Shown here: piece by piece, positions 1-8,977 of the stretch | Layout: the number at the start of each line of letters is the position of its first letter | Position numbering within the stretch: position 1 is the stretch's first letter | Assembly (NCBI RefSeq): GCF_016907535.1 | Contig: NZ_JAFBCF010000001.1 | Span: forward strand, 2,666,001 to 2,730,000 | Source of the DNA: Microlunatus panaciterrae | GTDB taxonomy: Bacteria; Actinomycetota; Actinomycetes; Propionibacteriales; Propionibacteriaceae | Direction: 5' to 3' | DNA length: 64,000 bases | Translations under genes and position numbers: made by a program | The notes under the pieces: generated by a model | Seen by the model: the letters and a program-made list of their open reading frames with translations, nothing else | What the model was told of the DNA's origin: nothing | Database searches by the model: none

Positions 1-633
1 GTGCTCCTCGTGCGCCCGGCGCTCCTGGCCCTCGCTGTGCAGCCCCATCCAGACCCGTGCCCGGGCCGTCCGGCTGGCCAGTGCCTCGATCAGGGCGGCC
101 AGCGCCGCGTTCCGCGACGACCTGGCGATCACCCGGTGGAAGGCGATGTCCGCCTCGACGAAGTCCTCGGACTGGTGGCTCTCCCGCAGCAGTGGCTCGA
201 CGCTGTCCAGGATCGCCTGCGCCTCGACCAGGGCCTGGTCGCTGATGTGCAGCGCCGCGCGGGACGCCGACTCCGCCTCCAGGACCCGGCGGACGGCGTG
301 CAGGTGGGAGCGGTGCTCGGGCGTCTGCAGTTCCACCATGAAGCCCATCGGCGCCAGCAGCAGCCCGGCGTCGAGTGAGGTGACGTAGGTCCCGTCGCCC
401 TGCCGGGTCTCCAGAACGCCCATGATGCAGAGCGCCCGGACCCCCTCCCGGAGCGATCCCCGGGACACCTTGAGCCGGGCAGCAAGGTCCTTCTCGATCG
501 GAAGCCTCGAGCCGGCCGACAGCTCGCCGGCGACGATCATGTCCTTGATCCCGTTGAGGACGACGTCGGTCTGCGACTCGCGGTTGGCCACTGGCGCCGT
601 CTCGGTGACGGCGGTGTCGGATCCTGCATTCAT
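1..633 (-). CDS. GntR/FadR-family (FCD) transcriptional regulator, C-terminus cut off by window edge
   Basis: Reading down from an ATG at 633, the frame stays open to base 1, giving 211 codons with no stop, so the C-terminus lies outside the window. The N-terminal half is a winged-helix GntR domain, seen as a GELSAGSRLP...LAARLKVSRGSLREGVRAL pattern followed by a wing ending GDGTYV (about residues 20-75). The rest is an all-helical FCD-type ligand-binding domain with HAVRRVLEAESA and the FHRVIA stretch that in FCD proteins carries metal or ligand contacts. Such proteins usually repress neighbouring metabolic genes in response to a small acid. The ligand cannot be told from here. The start is supported by a -10 box at exactly leaderless distance. 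Confidence 0.85.
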   Translation of the reverse strand, partial: MNAGSDTAVTETAPVANRESQTDVVLNGIKDMIVAGELSAGSRLPIEKDLAARLKVSRGSLREGVRALCIMGVLETRQGDGTYVTSLDAGLLLAPMGFMVELQTPEHRSHLHAVRRVLEAESASRAALHISDQALVEAQAILDSVEPLLRESHQSEDFVEADIAFHRVIARSSRNAALAALIEALASRTARARVWMGLHSEGQERRAHEEH

Positions 634-639
634 CTGATC

Positions 640-645
640 ATTATG
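640..645 (-). promoter_or_regulatory. -10 box for leaderless GntR-family gene
   Basis: On the minus strand CATAAT (five of six matches to TATAAT) is followed by six bases and then the ATG at 633, so transcription should begin at or next to the start codon. The palindrome TGATCA (635-640) overlaps the start region and could be an autoregulatory half-site; that is inference. Confidence 0.5.
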
Positions 646-764
646 CGTGCTGGCGGATCGGAAGGGAATGCGGGAACCGGGAGCCTCGGCGGCGCCGTCG
701 AAGCCGCATCGCGATGCGACCGTCGGCGTTCGGCGCATCCCTCACCTCCGCCCGAAGGAACCAC

Positions 765-1448
765 ATGTCACACTCTCTGCCCCGGCCGCGCCTGTTCGCC
801 CTCCGAGCCCTCCTGCTCACCCTCGTCGTCGCCCTGGTCGGCGCCATCGGCGTCGGTACGGCACCGTCGGCACAGGCAGCCACCGTCAGCTGCACCATCA
901 GCTCCACCCGCACTGTGCGCTACGGCGACTCCGGCAGCTGTGTGCGGCTGCTGCAGCAGCGGCTGGGTGGCCTCGCAGCCGATGGCGCCTTCGGCCCCAA
1001 GACCCTGGCCCGGGTCAAGACGTTCCAGCGTTCCCACGGGCTCAGCCCGGACGGGGTTGTCGGTCCGTTGACGTGGCGGGCGCTGCGGGGCTCCGCTGTC
1101 ACCGCAGATTCGGGCGGTGCGCCCTCCTGCTCTGTCAGCTACCGCGGTCGGACGCTGCGGAACATGTGCGGCACCGCGGTCGCCTATGTCACCTTCTCCC
1201 ACAGCGGCACCCGCCGGGTGATGGCGATCGGGGCCGACGGTCGGGTCTACAACATCGTGTACTACCCCTCCACCGGCTACCTGTCGACCTGGCAGAGCCT
1301 CGGTGGCGTCGCCCGCGGTGGCGTGTACCTCTACACCAACGGTGGTCCCGACAACTTCCGCGTCCGCACCACGGGAACCGACGGGCGCTGGTACTGCCAG
1401 CACTACACCGGCCGCTGGTCCGGCTGGCAGCGCTGCCCGCGGGCCTGA
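765..1448 (+). CDS. Secreted peptidoglycan-binding domain protein
   Basis: A 227-residue protein. ATG 765 is chosen over the in-frame upstream start (714) because GAAGGA lies just before it and a clean Sec signal peptide follows: basic SHSLPRPRLFALRALL, a hydrophobic core, then a SAQA-A cleavage site. A PG_binding_1 domain follows (about residues 45-105: VRYGDSGSCVRLLQQRL, DGAFGPKTLARVKTFQ, DGVVGPLTW). The C-terminal half has aromatic, glycine-rich strands (STWQSLGGV, WYCQHYTGRWSGWQ) like short beta-propeller or lectin-type repeats and contains several cysteines. It probably binds cell wall outside the cell. No catalytic domain is visible. It is the only gene of its transcription unit that I can see. 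Confidence 0.8.
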   Translation: MSHSLPRPRLFALRALLLTLVVALVGAIGVGTAPSAQAATVSCTISSTRTVRYGDSGSCVRLLQQRLGGLAADGAFGPKTLARVKTFQRSHGLSPDGVVGPLTWRALRGSAVTADSGGAPSCSVSYRGRTLRNMCGTAVAYVTFSHSGTRRVMAIGADGRVYNIVYYPSTGYLSTWQSLGGVARGGVYLYTNGGPDNFRVRTTGTDGRWYCQHYTGRWSGWQRCPRA

Positions 1449-1492
1449 CGCCTGCGGCGTCTCACGCGTAGGTGGTTGCGGTGCGGCCCCGC

Positions 1493-1498
1493 TAGCCT
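1493..1498 (+). promoter_or_regulatory. -10 box for leaderless hadA-like gene
   Basis: TAGCCT is followed by six bases and then ATG 1505. The spacing favours ATG 1505 over the in-frame GTG at 1499 and suggests a leaderless transcript for the hadA-hadB-murB-treZ run. No convincing -35 box is visible. Confidence 0.55.
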
Positions 1499-1504
1499 GT
1501 GGCC

Positions 1505-1936
1505 ATGGCCATCTCAGCAGAGCACGTCGGGCGCAGCTATCCGCCCACGGCGCCCTATGTCGTGTCGGTTGCCAAGATCGCCGAGTTCGCCCGGGCCATC
1601 GGCGACGACAACCCGGCCTATCGTGGCGACCAGCCGATCGCGCCACCGACGTTCGTTGCGGTGATCTCGTCGGCTGCCTGGGAGGCGATGTTCGACGACC
1701 AGGAGTTGGGTCTGGCGCTCCGCCGCATCGTGCACGGAGACCAGCGGTTCAGCTATGAACGGCCGTTGCGGGCCGGTGACCGGGTGACGGCGACACTCAC
1801 CATCGACAAGGTCCGGGTGCGCGACACGGCCGACATCATCGGCTCCTCGGTGCGGGTGGAGACCGTGGAGGGCGAGCTGGTCTGCACCGCCGCCGCGACC
1901 TTCTTCCACAGCCATCAGGAGAGTGCCGATGAGTGA
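1505..1936 (+). CDS. hadA: HadA-like MaoC N-terminal (hot-dog) dehydratase subunit
   Basis: A 143-residue protein with the single hot-dog fold of the FAS1-like/UPF0336 dehydratase family: SYPPTAPYVVSVAKIAEFARAIGDDNPAYRG at the N-terminus and the RPLRAGDRVTATLTI strand further on. In mycobacteria HadA pairs with catalytic HadB to form the (3R)-hydroxyacyl-ACP dehydratase of type II fatty acid synthesis; HadA supplies the acyl channel. The same pairing is implied here because the hadB-like gene overlaps its 3' end by 8 nt. The symbol is given by family resemblance; the substrate in this non-mycobacterial setting is unproven. No hadC follows. Confidence 0.75.
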   Translation: MAISAEHVGRSYPPTAPYVVSVAKIAEFARAIGDDNPAYRGDQPIAPPTFVAVISSAAWEAMFDDQELGLALRRIVHGDQRFSYERPLRAGDRVTATLTIDKVRVRDTADIIGSSVRVETVEGELVCTAAATFFHSHQESADE

Positions 1937-2384
1937 GGTCAGCGATCTGGACGGTATCCACCAGGGCGGCGTCTCGGTCGGCACCGGGCTGCCGCCGCTG
2001 ACTGTGCGGTTCACCCGGGCCGACCTGGTCCGCTATGCCGGGGCGTCGACGGACTTCAACCCGATCCACTACTCGGAGCGCTTCGCGGCCAGGGTCGGGC
2101 TGCCGGGGGTGGTGGCGCATGGCATGCTGACGATGGCCTGCGCGCTGCGCGTGGTGACCGACTGGGTCGGTGACCCGTCCAGGGTCCGGTCCTACTTCGT
2201 CCGGTTCACCAAGCCTGTGGTGGTACCCGACGACGACCGTGGTGCGGAAGTGGTCTTCTCGGCCACCGTCACGGCGGTTGAGGGGTCGGTGGCGACGATC
2301 GCGATCGAGGCGATCTGCGACGGACAGAAGGTGCTTGGCGCAGCCAGGTGCGAAGTCGATCTTGATGGTGGAGCGAGCAGCTGA
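1929..2384 (+). CDS. hadB: HadB-like MaoC (R)-specific dehydratase/hydratase subunit
   Basis: A 151-residue MaoC-type hot-dog protein. The hydratase-2 signature is present: YAGASTDFNPIHYSERFA, with the catalytic Asp and His, then GLPGVVAHGMLTMA. It should remove water from (3R)-hydroxyacyl thioesters in fatty acid elongation, together with the HadA-like subunit. ATG 1929 sits inside the end of the preceding gene (8-nt overlap), indicating translational coupling. Its stop TGA shares one base with the murB start. In mycobacteria the homologous genes also lie just upstream of trpT-secE-nusG, so the position is conserved. Confidence 0.8.
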   Translation: MSEVSDLDGIHQGGVSVGTGLPPLTVRFTRADLVRYAGASTDFNPIHYSERFAARVGLPGVVAHGMLTMACALRVVTDWVGDPSRVRSYFVRFTKPVVVPDDDRGAEVVFSATVTAVEGSVATIAIEAICDGQKVLGAARCEVDLDGGASS

Positions 2385-3448
2385 TGGTGGCAACAGGGAT
2401 GGAAACCCGGCAGACGGCCGAACGGCAGGTCCGGCTGGCCGACTACACGACACTGCGGGTCGGGGGACCGGCCGGCAGGTTCGTCGTCGCCGACTCGGAG
2501 TCCGACCTGGTCGGCGTGGTGCGGGCGGCCGACGAGGCCCGCGAGCCGGTGCTGGTGCTGGGGGGCGGGTCGAACCTGCTGGTGGGGGATGAAGGCTTCG
2601 ACGGCACGGTGGTCGTGGTGGCCACCCGCGGCCGGACTGTCGACGTGTCCGACTGTTCGGGAGCGACCGTCACCCTGGCGGCGGGGGAGCCCTGGGACGA
2701 CTTCGTGGCCTTCGCGGTGGCCCAGGGCTGGCGCGGCGTCGAGGCCCTGTCGGGGATCCCGGGCCTGGTGGGCGCCTCACCGATCCAGAACGTCGGCGCC
2801 TACGGCAGTGAGGTCAGCCACACCATCGCGTCGGTCCGCACCCTGGACCGCCGTACCGGTCAGATCGCCACCTTGGCCGCCGCCGACTGCCGGTTCTCCT
2901 ACCGCAGCTCACGGTTCAAGGAGGAGCCGGACCGCTTCGTCGTCCTGCAGGTGACCTTCCAGCTGCCGCTCGGTGATCTGTCGGCTCCCATCCGCTACCC
3001 CGAGCTGGCCCGCGCTCTCGACGTTGCGGTGGGAGACCGGGTGCCGGCCACCGCCGTCCGTGAGGCGGTGCTGGCACTGCGCCGAGCCAAGGGCATGGTG
3101 CTCGACGACGCGGACCGCGACACCTGGAGCGCAGGCTCCTTCTTCACCAACCCGGTGCTCGACGAGGCCCGGGCCGAGCTGCTGCCGGCGGCTGCGCCCC
3201 GCTTCCCTCAGCCGGATGGCAGCGTGAAGACGAGCGCCGCCTGGCTGATCGAGCAGGCCGGTTTCGCCAAGGGCTACGGTTCCGGCCAGGCGCGGCTGTC
3301 GACCAAGCACACTCTGGCGCTGACCAACCGCGGGGAGGCCACTGCGGCCGAGCTGCTGGCGCTGGCGGCCGAGATCCGGGCCGGGGTCCAGGACCGGTTC
3401 GGCATCAGACTTGTGCCCGAGCCGCAGCTGGTGGGGTGCCGACTGTGA
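2384..3448 (+). CDS. murB: UDP-N-acetylenolpyruvoylglucosamine reductase MurB
   Basis: A 354-residue cytoplasmic flavoenzyme that reduces UDP-GlcNAc-enolpyruvate to UDP-MurNAc with NADPH, the second committed step of peptidoglycan precursor synthesis. The FAD-binding half shows [27 protein letters not shown] and [18 protein letters not shown]; the C-terminal half shows SAGSFFTNP, with the serine proton donor, and [16 protein letters not shown]. Length and motifs fit type I MurB. The start ATG 2384 overlaps the upstream stop by one base; an in-frame ATG at 2399 is a possible alternative. The 3' end overlaps the start of treZ, so the two are probably cotranscribed. Confidence 0.93.
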   Translation: MVATGMETRQTAERQVRLADYTTLRVGGPAGRFVVADSESDLVGVVRAADEAREPVLVLGGGSNLLVGDEGFDGTVVVVATRGRTVDVSDCSGATVTLAAGEPWDDFVAFAVAQGWRGVEALSGIPGLVGASPIQNVGAYGSEVSHTIASVRTLDRRTGQIATLAAADCRFSYRSSRFKEEPDRFVVLQVTFQLPLGDLSAPIRYPELARALDVAVGDRVPATAVREAVLALRRAKGMVLDDADRDTWSAGSFFTNPVLDEARAELLPAAAPRFPQPDGSVKTSAAWLIEQAGFAKGYGSGQARLSTKHTLALTNRGEATAAELLALAAEIRAGVQDRFGIRLVPEPQLVGCRL

Positions 3449-5220
3449 TCCCCGCCGAGCAGCTGACCGTCTGGGCACCGCGGGCGGAACGGGTCACTCT
3501 GCAGGCGGGAGAGCACCGGTTGGCCATGCAGCGGGACGAGGCCGGCTGGTGGTTTCCGGCGGCGCCGCTGCCGGCCGAGCTCGCTTCCGGCCCGATCGAC
3601 TACGGGTTCATCCTGGACGACGACGAGCGGGCGCTGCCCGACCCGAGGTCACGTCGTCAACCTCACGGCGTGCACGAGCTGTCACAGACGTTCGACCTCA
3701 CCGGCTACCCCTGGTCCGACACACTGTGGACCGGCAAGCAGCTGGCCGGCGGCGTGATCTACGAACTGCATGTCGGCACCTTCACCCCGGAGGGCACCCT
3801 CACCGCGGCCATCGAGCGGCTGGACCATCTGGCTGCCGTCGGTATCGACTTCGTCGAGCTGATGCCGGTGAACGCCTTCAACGGGACCCACAACTGGGGC
3901 TACGACGGCGTGCTCTGGTATGCCGTGCACGAGGGCTACGGCGGCCCGCTCGCCTATCAGCAGTTCGTCGACGCATGCCATCAACGCGGTCTCGGGGTGA
4001 TCCAGGACGTCGTCTACAACCACCTCGGCCCGAGCGGCAACTACCTGCCCCGGTTCGGCCCGTACCTCATTGAGGGGCAGCAGAACACCTGGGGTGACTC
4101 GGTCAACCTCGACGGCGAGGACTCCGACGAGGTACGCCGCTACATCATCGAGAACGCCATGATGTGGCTGCGGGACTTTCACGTCGACGGCCTGCGGCTG
4201 GACGCGGTGCATGCTCTGCAGGACAACCGGGCGACCCACATCCTCGAGGAGCTGGCGGTCGAGGTCGAGGCGCTGAGCGCATTCGTCGCTCGGCCGCTGA
4301 CGCTGATCGCCGAGTCCGACCTGAACAACCCGCGGCTGATCACGCCCAGGGAGGGCGGTGGCTACGGCCTGACCGCCCAGTGGAGCGACGACTTCCACCA
4401 TGCGTTGTACGTCAGCCTGACCGGCGACACCAGTGGCTATTACGCCGACTTCGACTCGCTGGCCGCGCTCGGCAAGGTGTACGAGAACGGCTTCTTCCAT
4501 GACGGCACCCGGTCCTCCTTCCGCGGCCGCACCCACGGCGACCGGATCGACACCCTGCGGACGCCGACCTGGCGGCTGGTGGTGTGCTCGGACAACCATG
4601 ACCAGATCGGCAACCGGGCGGCCGGGGACCGGCTCGCCAGCCGGCTCGACCGGCAGCAGCTGGGCCTGGCGGCGATGCTGACGGTGCTCAGCCCGTTCAC
4701 GCCGATGATCTTCATGGGCGAGGAGTGGGGTGCCTCGACGCCGTGGCAGTTCTTCACCTCCCACCCCGAACCGGAGCTCGCCGAGGCGGTCAGCAAGGGC
4801 CGGCTGGAGGAGTTCGAGCAGATGGACTGGGATCTGTCGGTCGTGCCGGACCCGCAGGACCCACAGACCTTCATGAACTCCAAGCTGAACTGGAGCGAGC
4901 CGTCGAAGGGGGCGCATGCCGAACTGCTGGCCCTCTACACCCGGCTGATCGAGCTGCGACGGACCTACCCGGACGTGGTGGACCCGCGGTTCGACCGGGC
5001 GGTGGCGCGCAGCGACGACGACCGGGGCTGGCTGCTGGTGGAGCGCGGGCAGATCGCGCTGGCCGCCAACTTCAGCGACCGGGCGACTGCGCTCGACCTG
5101 TCCGTCCCGGGAGAGGTCCTGCTGGCGGTGGGCACGGGCGAGGTGACAGCCGAGCGGGTCCGGCTGGGGCCGCACAGCGGGCTGGTGCTGCTGCTGAGCG
5201 ACGACGCCACCGCGCGGTGA
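3445..5220 (+). CDS. treZ: Malto-oligosyltrehalose trehalohydrolase TreZ
   Basis: A 591-residue GH13 enzyme that hydrolyses the alpha-1,4 bond next to the terminal trehalosyl unit made by TreY, releasing trehalose. The N-terminal beta domain ([12 protein letters not shown]) precedes the TIM barrel. The catalytic triad is visible as [10 protein letters not shown] (Asp about 253), LIAESDLN (Glu about 290) and [10 protein letters not shown] (Asp about 383). FMGEEWGAS is also typical. GTG 3445 is chosen because it forms a GTGA overlap with the murB stop and has GGGG upstream; GTG 3436 is the alternative. The partner treY is about 34 kb away on the other strand, and no treX glycogen-debranching gene is seen in the window. 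Confidence 0.92.
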   Translation: MIPAEQLTVWAPRAERVTLQAGEHRLAMQRDEAGWWFPAAPLPAELASGPIDYGFILDDDERALPDPRSRRQPHGVHELSQTFDLTGYPWSDTLWTGKQLAGGVIYELHVGTFTPEGTLTAAIERLDHLAAVGIDFVELMPVNAFNGTHNWGYDGVLWYAVHEGYGGPLAYQQFVDACHQRGLGVIQDVVYNHLGPSGNYLPRFGPYLIEGQQNTWGDSVNLDGEDSDEVRRYIIENAMMWLRDFHVDGLRLDAVHALQDNRATHILEELAVEVEALSAFVARPLTLIAESDLNNPRLITPREGGGYGLTAQWSDDFHHALYVSLTGDTSGYYADFDSLAALGKVYENGFFHDGTRSSFRGRTHGDRIDTLRTPTWRLVVCSDNHDQIGNRAAGDRLASRLDRQQLGLAAMLTVLSPFTPMIFMGEEWGASTPWQFFTSHPEPELAEAVSKGRLEEFEQMDWDLSVVPDPQDPQTFMNSKLNWSEPSKGAHAELLALYTRLIELRRTYPDVVDPRFDRAVARSDDDRGWLLVERGQIALAANFSDRATALDLSVPGEVLLAVGTGEVTAERVRLGPHSGLVLLLSDDATAR

Positions 5221-5235
5221 GTCGGCGGCCGGCGG

Positions 5236-6726
5236 CTAGAGCCTGATCTCGCGCTTCAGGATCTTGCCGGTGGGACCCTTGGGAAGGGCGCCGAACTTGA
5301 CGATCCGCGGGTACTTGTAGGCGGCGATCCTGTCCTTCACCCAGTCCCGCAGCGCGTCCTCGGTGACCGTAGCGCCGTCCCTGAGGGTGACAAGGGCGGC
5401 GATCTCCTCACCGTGCTGCGGGTCGGGCACGCCGACGACCGCCGCCTCGGCCACCTCCGGATGGGTGTACAGAACCTCCTCGACCTCGCGCGGGTAGACG
5501 TTGAACCCGTTGCGGATGATCATGTCCTTCTTCCGGTCGACGATGAAGTAGTAGCCGTCGGCGTCGCGGGTGGCCAGATCCCCGGTATGGAACCAGCCGC
5601 CACGCATCACCTCGGCGGTGGCGTCGGGCCGGTTCCAATACCCCTTCATCACGTTCTCGCCGCGGATCACGATCTCCCCGATCTCGCCCTCGCCGACCTC
5701 GCGGTCGTTCTCGTCCCGCAGCCCGAACTCCACGCCACGGATGGGGGTGCCGATGGATCCGGGCTTGCTGTCGCGGTCGGGATGGTTGAACGAGGCCACC
5801 GGCGAGGTCTCGGACAGGCCGTAGCCCTCGATCAGCTTGAAGCCGAACGTCTGCTCCACTCCGCGCAGCACCTCGACCGGGAGCGAGGCACCGCCGGAGG
5901 CGGCGATCCGCAGGGTGCTGGTGTCGAAGCGCGCCGGGTCCTTGACCGCCAGCAGGCCCATGTACATCGTGGGCACGCCGAGGAAGACCGTCACCTTGTC
6001 ATCCTGGACGATCTGCAGCGCCTGCTCCCCGTCGAAGCGAGGCAGCAGCGTCAGGCAGGCGCCGCCGGCGATCGCGCTGTTGAGTCCGACCGTCTGTCCG
6101 AAGGAGTGGAACAGCGGCAGCCCGCCGAAGACCACATCACCGGGAGCCATCGGCAGCAACGTCTCCAGGGTGGTGCGGACATTGCTGCCGAGGTTGTGGT
6201 GGGTGAGCTCGGCGCCTTTCGGCTGTCCGGTGGTGCCGGAGGTGTACAGGATCACCGCTGTGTCCTCGGCGTCGCGGACCGCCACCTCCGGGCTCGGCTG
6301 GGTTCGGGCCAGCAGGGCATCCAGCTCGCCAGGGGTCACCACGATGACGTCGGTGCCGGTGCTGGTCGCCGCCTTGGTCGCCTCGTCGGCGAACAGGGTG
6401 AAGACCACAGCGACCCGGACCTCGGCGTCCGTCCAGGCGAAGGCGATCTCGCCCGCCTTCAGCAGCGGGTTCATCGGGACCACGATCGCGCCGAGCCGCA
6501 GCATGGCGTAGTAGGTGATCGGGAAGTAGGGCAGGTTCGGCATGATCAGCGCCACCCGGTCACCGGGCCGGACGCCGTGCTCGGTCAGGATGGTGGCGAA
6601 CCGGGCCGAGACGTCGTCCAGCGCACGGTAGCTCAGCACGGTCTCGCCCAGCTTGATCGCCGGCAGTTCGGGTTCGGTGACGGCCCGCTCGGTCAGGAAC
6701 GTGACGATGTTGGGGTTGGCGTCCAT
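5236..6726 (-). CDS. AMP-dependent acyl-CoA ligase (FadD-like)
   Basis: A 496-residue ANL-superfamily enzyme. The P-loop-like motif AVILYTSGTTGQPKGAEL is present, followed by IEGYGLSETSP, the hinge region GDLATRDADGYYFIVDRKKDMI and the C-terminal lysine motif near PKGPTGKILKREI. It activates a carboxylic acid to an acyl-adenylate and then an acyl-CoA, most likely a medium- or long-chain fatty acid; the substrate is not readable. It runs convergent with treZ, with only about 15 nt between their stops. ATG 6726 lies six bases after a TACAGT -10 box, so the mRNA is probably leaderless. Confidence 0.88.
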   Translation of the reverse strand: MDANPNIVTFLTERAVTEPELPAIKLGETVLSYRALDDVSARFATILTEHGVRPGDRVALIMPNLPYFPITYYAMLRLGAIVVPMNPLLKAGEIAFAWTDAEVRVAVVFTLFADEATKAATSTGTDVIVVTPGELDALLARTQPSPEVAVRDAEDTAVILYTSGTTGQPKGAELTHHNLGSNVRTTLETLLPMAPGDVVFGGLPLFHSFGQTVGLNSAIAGGACLTLLPRFDGEQALQIVQDDKVTVFLGVPTMYMGLLAVKDPARFDTSTLRIAASGGASLPVEVLRGVEQTFGFKLIEGYGLSETSPVASFNHPDRDSKPGSIGTPIRGVEFGLRDENDREVGEGEIGEIVIRGENVMKGYWNRPDATAEVMRGGWFHTGDLATRDADGYYFIVDRKKDMIIRNGFNVYPREVEEVLYTHPEVAEAAVVGVPDPQHGEEIAALVTLRDGATVTEDALRDWVKDRIAAYKYPRIVKFGALPKGPTGKILKREIRL

Positions 6727-6732
6727 GTCTGG

Positions 6733-6738
6733 ACTGTA
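6733..6738 (-). promoter_or_regulatory. -10 box for leaderless acyl-CoA ligase gene
   Basis: TACAGT on the minus strand is followed by six bases and then ATG 6726. No -35 consensus is visible. Confidence 0.55.
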
Positions 6739-6826
6739 GTTACTCGCCCCGCCGTGTGGGGCCGATCGCTGGGTTTTGGCGTCGTCTCGGGGCCGAACTC
6801 GCTCCTACCGCACGGCCGGCTGCCGA

Positions 6827-6832
6827 TAGACT
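6827..6832 (+). promoter_or_regulatory. Putative -10 box for aminotransferase gene
   Basis: TAGACT lies about 40 nt before ATG 6875. A start near 6839 would give a short leader that includes the GGAAG ribosome-binding site. The -35 region is weak. Confidence 0.35.
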
Positions 6833-6874
6833 CGGCCACGCCCGTACCCCGACGAACCGATGGAAGCCACTGCG

Positions 6875-8149
6875 ATGAGCCTGTCCGACCTGAGCCGTGA
6901 ACAACTCGCCGACCTGCAGTCCCAGCAGCGGGCCGCGTACGACGAGCTGGTCGGCAAGGGGCTCAAGCTGGATCTCACCCGCGGCAAGCCGTCGCCGGCA
7001 CAGCTGGACCTCTCCAACGCACTGCTCGCGCTGCCGGGCGAGGAGACCACCACTGATGCCGCCGGCACCGATGTCCGCAACTACGGCGGCACCCAGGGAC
7101 TGCCGGAGATCAGGGAGATCTTCTCGCCGCTGCTCAAGGTGCCGGTCGAGCAGCTGGTGGCCGGCGACAACGCCAGCCTGGCGATCATGCACGACACCAT
7201 CGTCTATGCGCTGCTGAAGGGCACCATCGACTCGGAGCGGCCGTGGGGGGGCGGCCCGGTCAAGTTCCTCTGCCCGACCCCGGGCTATGACCGACACTTC
7301 GCGCTGTGCGAGCAGTTCGGTATCGAGATGATCCCGGTCGACCTGGGCCCGGACGGCCCGGACCTGGAGGCGGTCACCCGGCTGGTGGCCGACGACGCCG
7401 ACATCAAGGGCATCTGGATCGTGCCGACGTATGCGAATCCGACCGGCGCCGTCTACTCCGAGGAGGTCACCCGGACGCTGGTCACCATGCCGACGGCGGC
7501 TCCGGACTTCCGGATGTTCTGGGACAACGCCTACGCGGTGCACCACCTGACCGATGAGGAGACGCCGGCCATCGACGTCCTCGCGCTCGCTGCCGAGGCG
7601 GGGTACCCGAATCGGGTGTTCGTGTTCGCCTCCACCTCGAAGATCACCTTCGCCGGTAGTGGGGTGTCGTTCTTCGGCAGCTCCCGGGCCAATGTCGACT
7701 GGTACCTCAAGCATCTCAGCAAGCGCACCATCGGCCCCGACAAGGTCAACCACCTGCGGCACGCCCGCTATCTGAAGAGCCCCGATGGTGTCCGAGAGCT
7801 GATGCGCAAGCACCGCGAGATCATCTCCCCGAAGTTCGCGCTGGTGGAGTCGATCCTGTCCGAGCGGCTGGGTGACCTCGAGGCGGCCAGCTGGACCCAC
7901 CCGCACGGGGGCTACTTCATCAGCCTGGACGTGATGGAGGGCACGGCGACGCGGGTGGTCGAGCTGGCCAAGCAGGCGGGCATCGTGATGACCGGGGCTG
8001 GGTCGGCCTTCCCGTACGGCCGGGACCCGCAGGACCGCAACATCCGGATCGCCCCCACCTTCCCGGCGCCGGCGGAGGTCTCGGCCGCGATCGACGGGCT
8101 GGCCACCTGTGTGCTGCTGGCAGCAACGGAGAAGCTGCTCGCTTGCTGA
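6875..8149 (+). CDS. Class Ic-type aspartate aminotransferase (Asp_aminotransf family)
   Basis: A 424-residue PLP enzyme that resembles the actinobacterial aspartate aminotransferase family related to MocR aminotransferase domains. Visible features are LDLTRGKPSPAQLDLSN at the N-terminus, RNYGGTQGLPEIREIF, IVPTYANPTGAVYS, FWDNAYAVHHL, and the PLP-binding lysine in FASTSKITFAGSGVSFF; the C-terminus has NIRIAPTFP with the substrate-binding Arg. It should interconvert aspartate/2-oxoglutarate and oxaloacetate/glutamate. ATG 6875 is preferred over ATG 6860 because GGAAG is correctly spaced before it. Its position just before trpT-secE is conserved in many actinobacteria. There is no DNA-binding domain, so it is not a MocR regulator. 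Confidence 0.88.
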   Translation: MSLSDLSREQLADLQSQQRAAYDELVGKGLKLDLTRGKPSPAQLDLSNALLALPGEETTTDAAGTDVRNYGGTQGLPEIREIFSPLLKVPVEQLVAGDNASLAIMHDTIVYALLKGTIDSERPWGGGPVKFLCPTPGYDRHFALCEQFGIEMIPVDLGPDGPDLEAVTRLVADDADIKGIWIVPTYANPTGAVYSEEVTRTLVTMPTAAPDFRMFWDNAYAVHHLTDEETPAIDVLALAAEAGYPNRVFVFASTSKITFAGSGVSFFGSSRANVDWYLKHLSKRTIGPDKVNHLRHARYLKSPDGVRELMRKHREIISPKFALVESILSERLGDLEAASWTHPHGGYFISLDVMEGTATRVVELAKQAGIVMTGAGSAFPYGRDPQDRNIRIAPTFPAPAEVSAAIDGLATCVLLAATEKLLAC

Positions 8150-8167
8150 CCGGTCGAGTCGGCTCGG

Positions 8168-8197
8168 TTCGACTCGTGCTGCATAGGTGGGTACACT
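8168..8197 (+). promoter_or_regulatory. Promoter for tRNA-Trp and secE-nusG
   Basis: TTCGAC (8168-8173), an 18-bp spacer and TACACT (8192-8197) form a plausible sigma-A-type promoter. The expected start near 8204 is about 60 nt before the tRNA. An inverted repeat with 6-bp arms (TGGTGG...CCACCA, 8206-8219) sits right at the start of the transcript. Confidence 0.55.
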
Positions 8198-8265
8198 CTT
8201 CCTCTTGGTGGAACCACCATTGTTTCCGTGTGCCCGCGAGGGATCGCGGGCGGCGGGATCACCGA

Positions 8266-8338
8266 AGGGCAATAGCTCAACTGGCAGAGCATCGGTCTCC
8301 AAAACCGAAGGTTGGGGGTTCAAGTCCCTCTTGCCCTG
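8266..8338 (+). tRNA. trpT: tRNA-Trp (anticodon CCA)
   Basis: A complete 73-nt cloverleaf. The acceptor stem AGGGCAA pairs with TTGCCCT, the D arm is TAGCTCAACTGGCAGAGCA, and the anticodon stem TCGGT/ACCGA closes the loop CTCCAAA with CCA at 8299-8301. The T arm contains the GTTCAAGTC-type sequence, and the discriminator base is G. The 3' CCA is not encoded. The position directly upstream of secE-nusG is characteristic of actinobacteria. Confidence 0.97.
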
Positions 8339-8446
8339 CGAAGCTGTTTGGTCGCCCCACCGCGGGCAGCGGCCATCCGGTTAGCAACGACTGGCTCGGT
8401 GAACCGGGCCGGCCGGACCACACCAGACGATCGAAGGAACCAGAGC

Positions 8447-8944
8447 GTGGCTGACGAGAGAGAAGAGGAGTCGCTCGACGAGCCGACTCTCTCTGCGGCC
8501 GACTCCGATCCCCGGTCGGACGATGGCCCTGACGCGGACGCAGCCGCCGCCGACGCCTCCGACGGCAGGGAGCGCGGCGCCGAGGCCCAGCCGTCGATGG
8601 ACGAGCAAGGCGCTGTCGAGGACCAGCTGGTCAGCGTCGGGGCTGCCCAGCGCCGGGCCGCCCGGGACCGTGAGGCCGGCAAGGAGCGCAGCGCGGCAGC
8701 CAAGGGCCGTGGCAAGAAGGACAAGGCGACCCCGAAGCAGCGGCAGGCCGCCAGGACGCAGCGCACCGGCCCGGTCAAGTTCGTCAACGAGGCGATCGGC
8801 GAGCTGCGCAAGGTCGTCTACCCCACCGGGCAGCAGCTGCTCAACTACTTCGTCGTGGTGCTGGTCTTCGTGCTGTTCATCATCGGGATCGTGAGCCTCC
8901 TCGACCTCGGCTTCGGCTGGGCGATCTTAAAGATTTTCAGCTAA
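8447..8944 (+). CDS. secE: Preprotein translocase subunit SecE
   Basis: A 165-residue protein whose last ~60 residues are the conserved SecE core: the amphipathic helix FVNEAIGELRKVVYPT and one transmembrane helix (LLNYFVVVLVFVLFIIGIV). It clamps SecY in the SecYEG channel. About 105 residues of charged, Ala/Asp/Glu/Lys-rich sequence precede the core, much longer than in most bacteria but common in actinobacteria. GTG 8447 is chosen because GAAGGA lies just upstream and because the frame further upstream runs into the tRNA. nusG follows directly, so the two are cotranscribed. Confidence 0.92.
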   Translation: MADEREEESLDEPTLSAADSDPRSDDGPDADAAAADASDGRERGAEAQPSMDEQGAVEDQLVSVGAAQRRAARDREAGKERSAAAKGRGKKDKATPKQRQAARTQRTGPVKFVNEAIGELRKVVYPTGQQLLNYFVVVLVFVLFIIGIVSLLDLGFGWAILKIFS

Positions 8945-8977
8945 GTGACCGACAACATGAGTGACGGAGATAACCAC

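Noticed and set aside
6875-8149. MocR-type transcription regulator
   Set aside because: No GntR DNA-binding domain is present; only the aminotransferase part exists.
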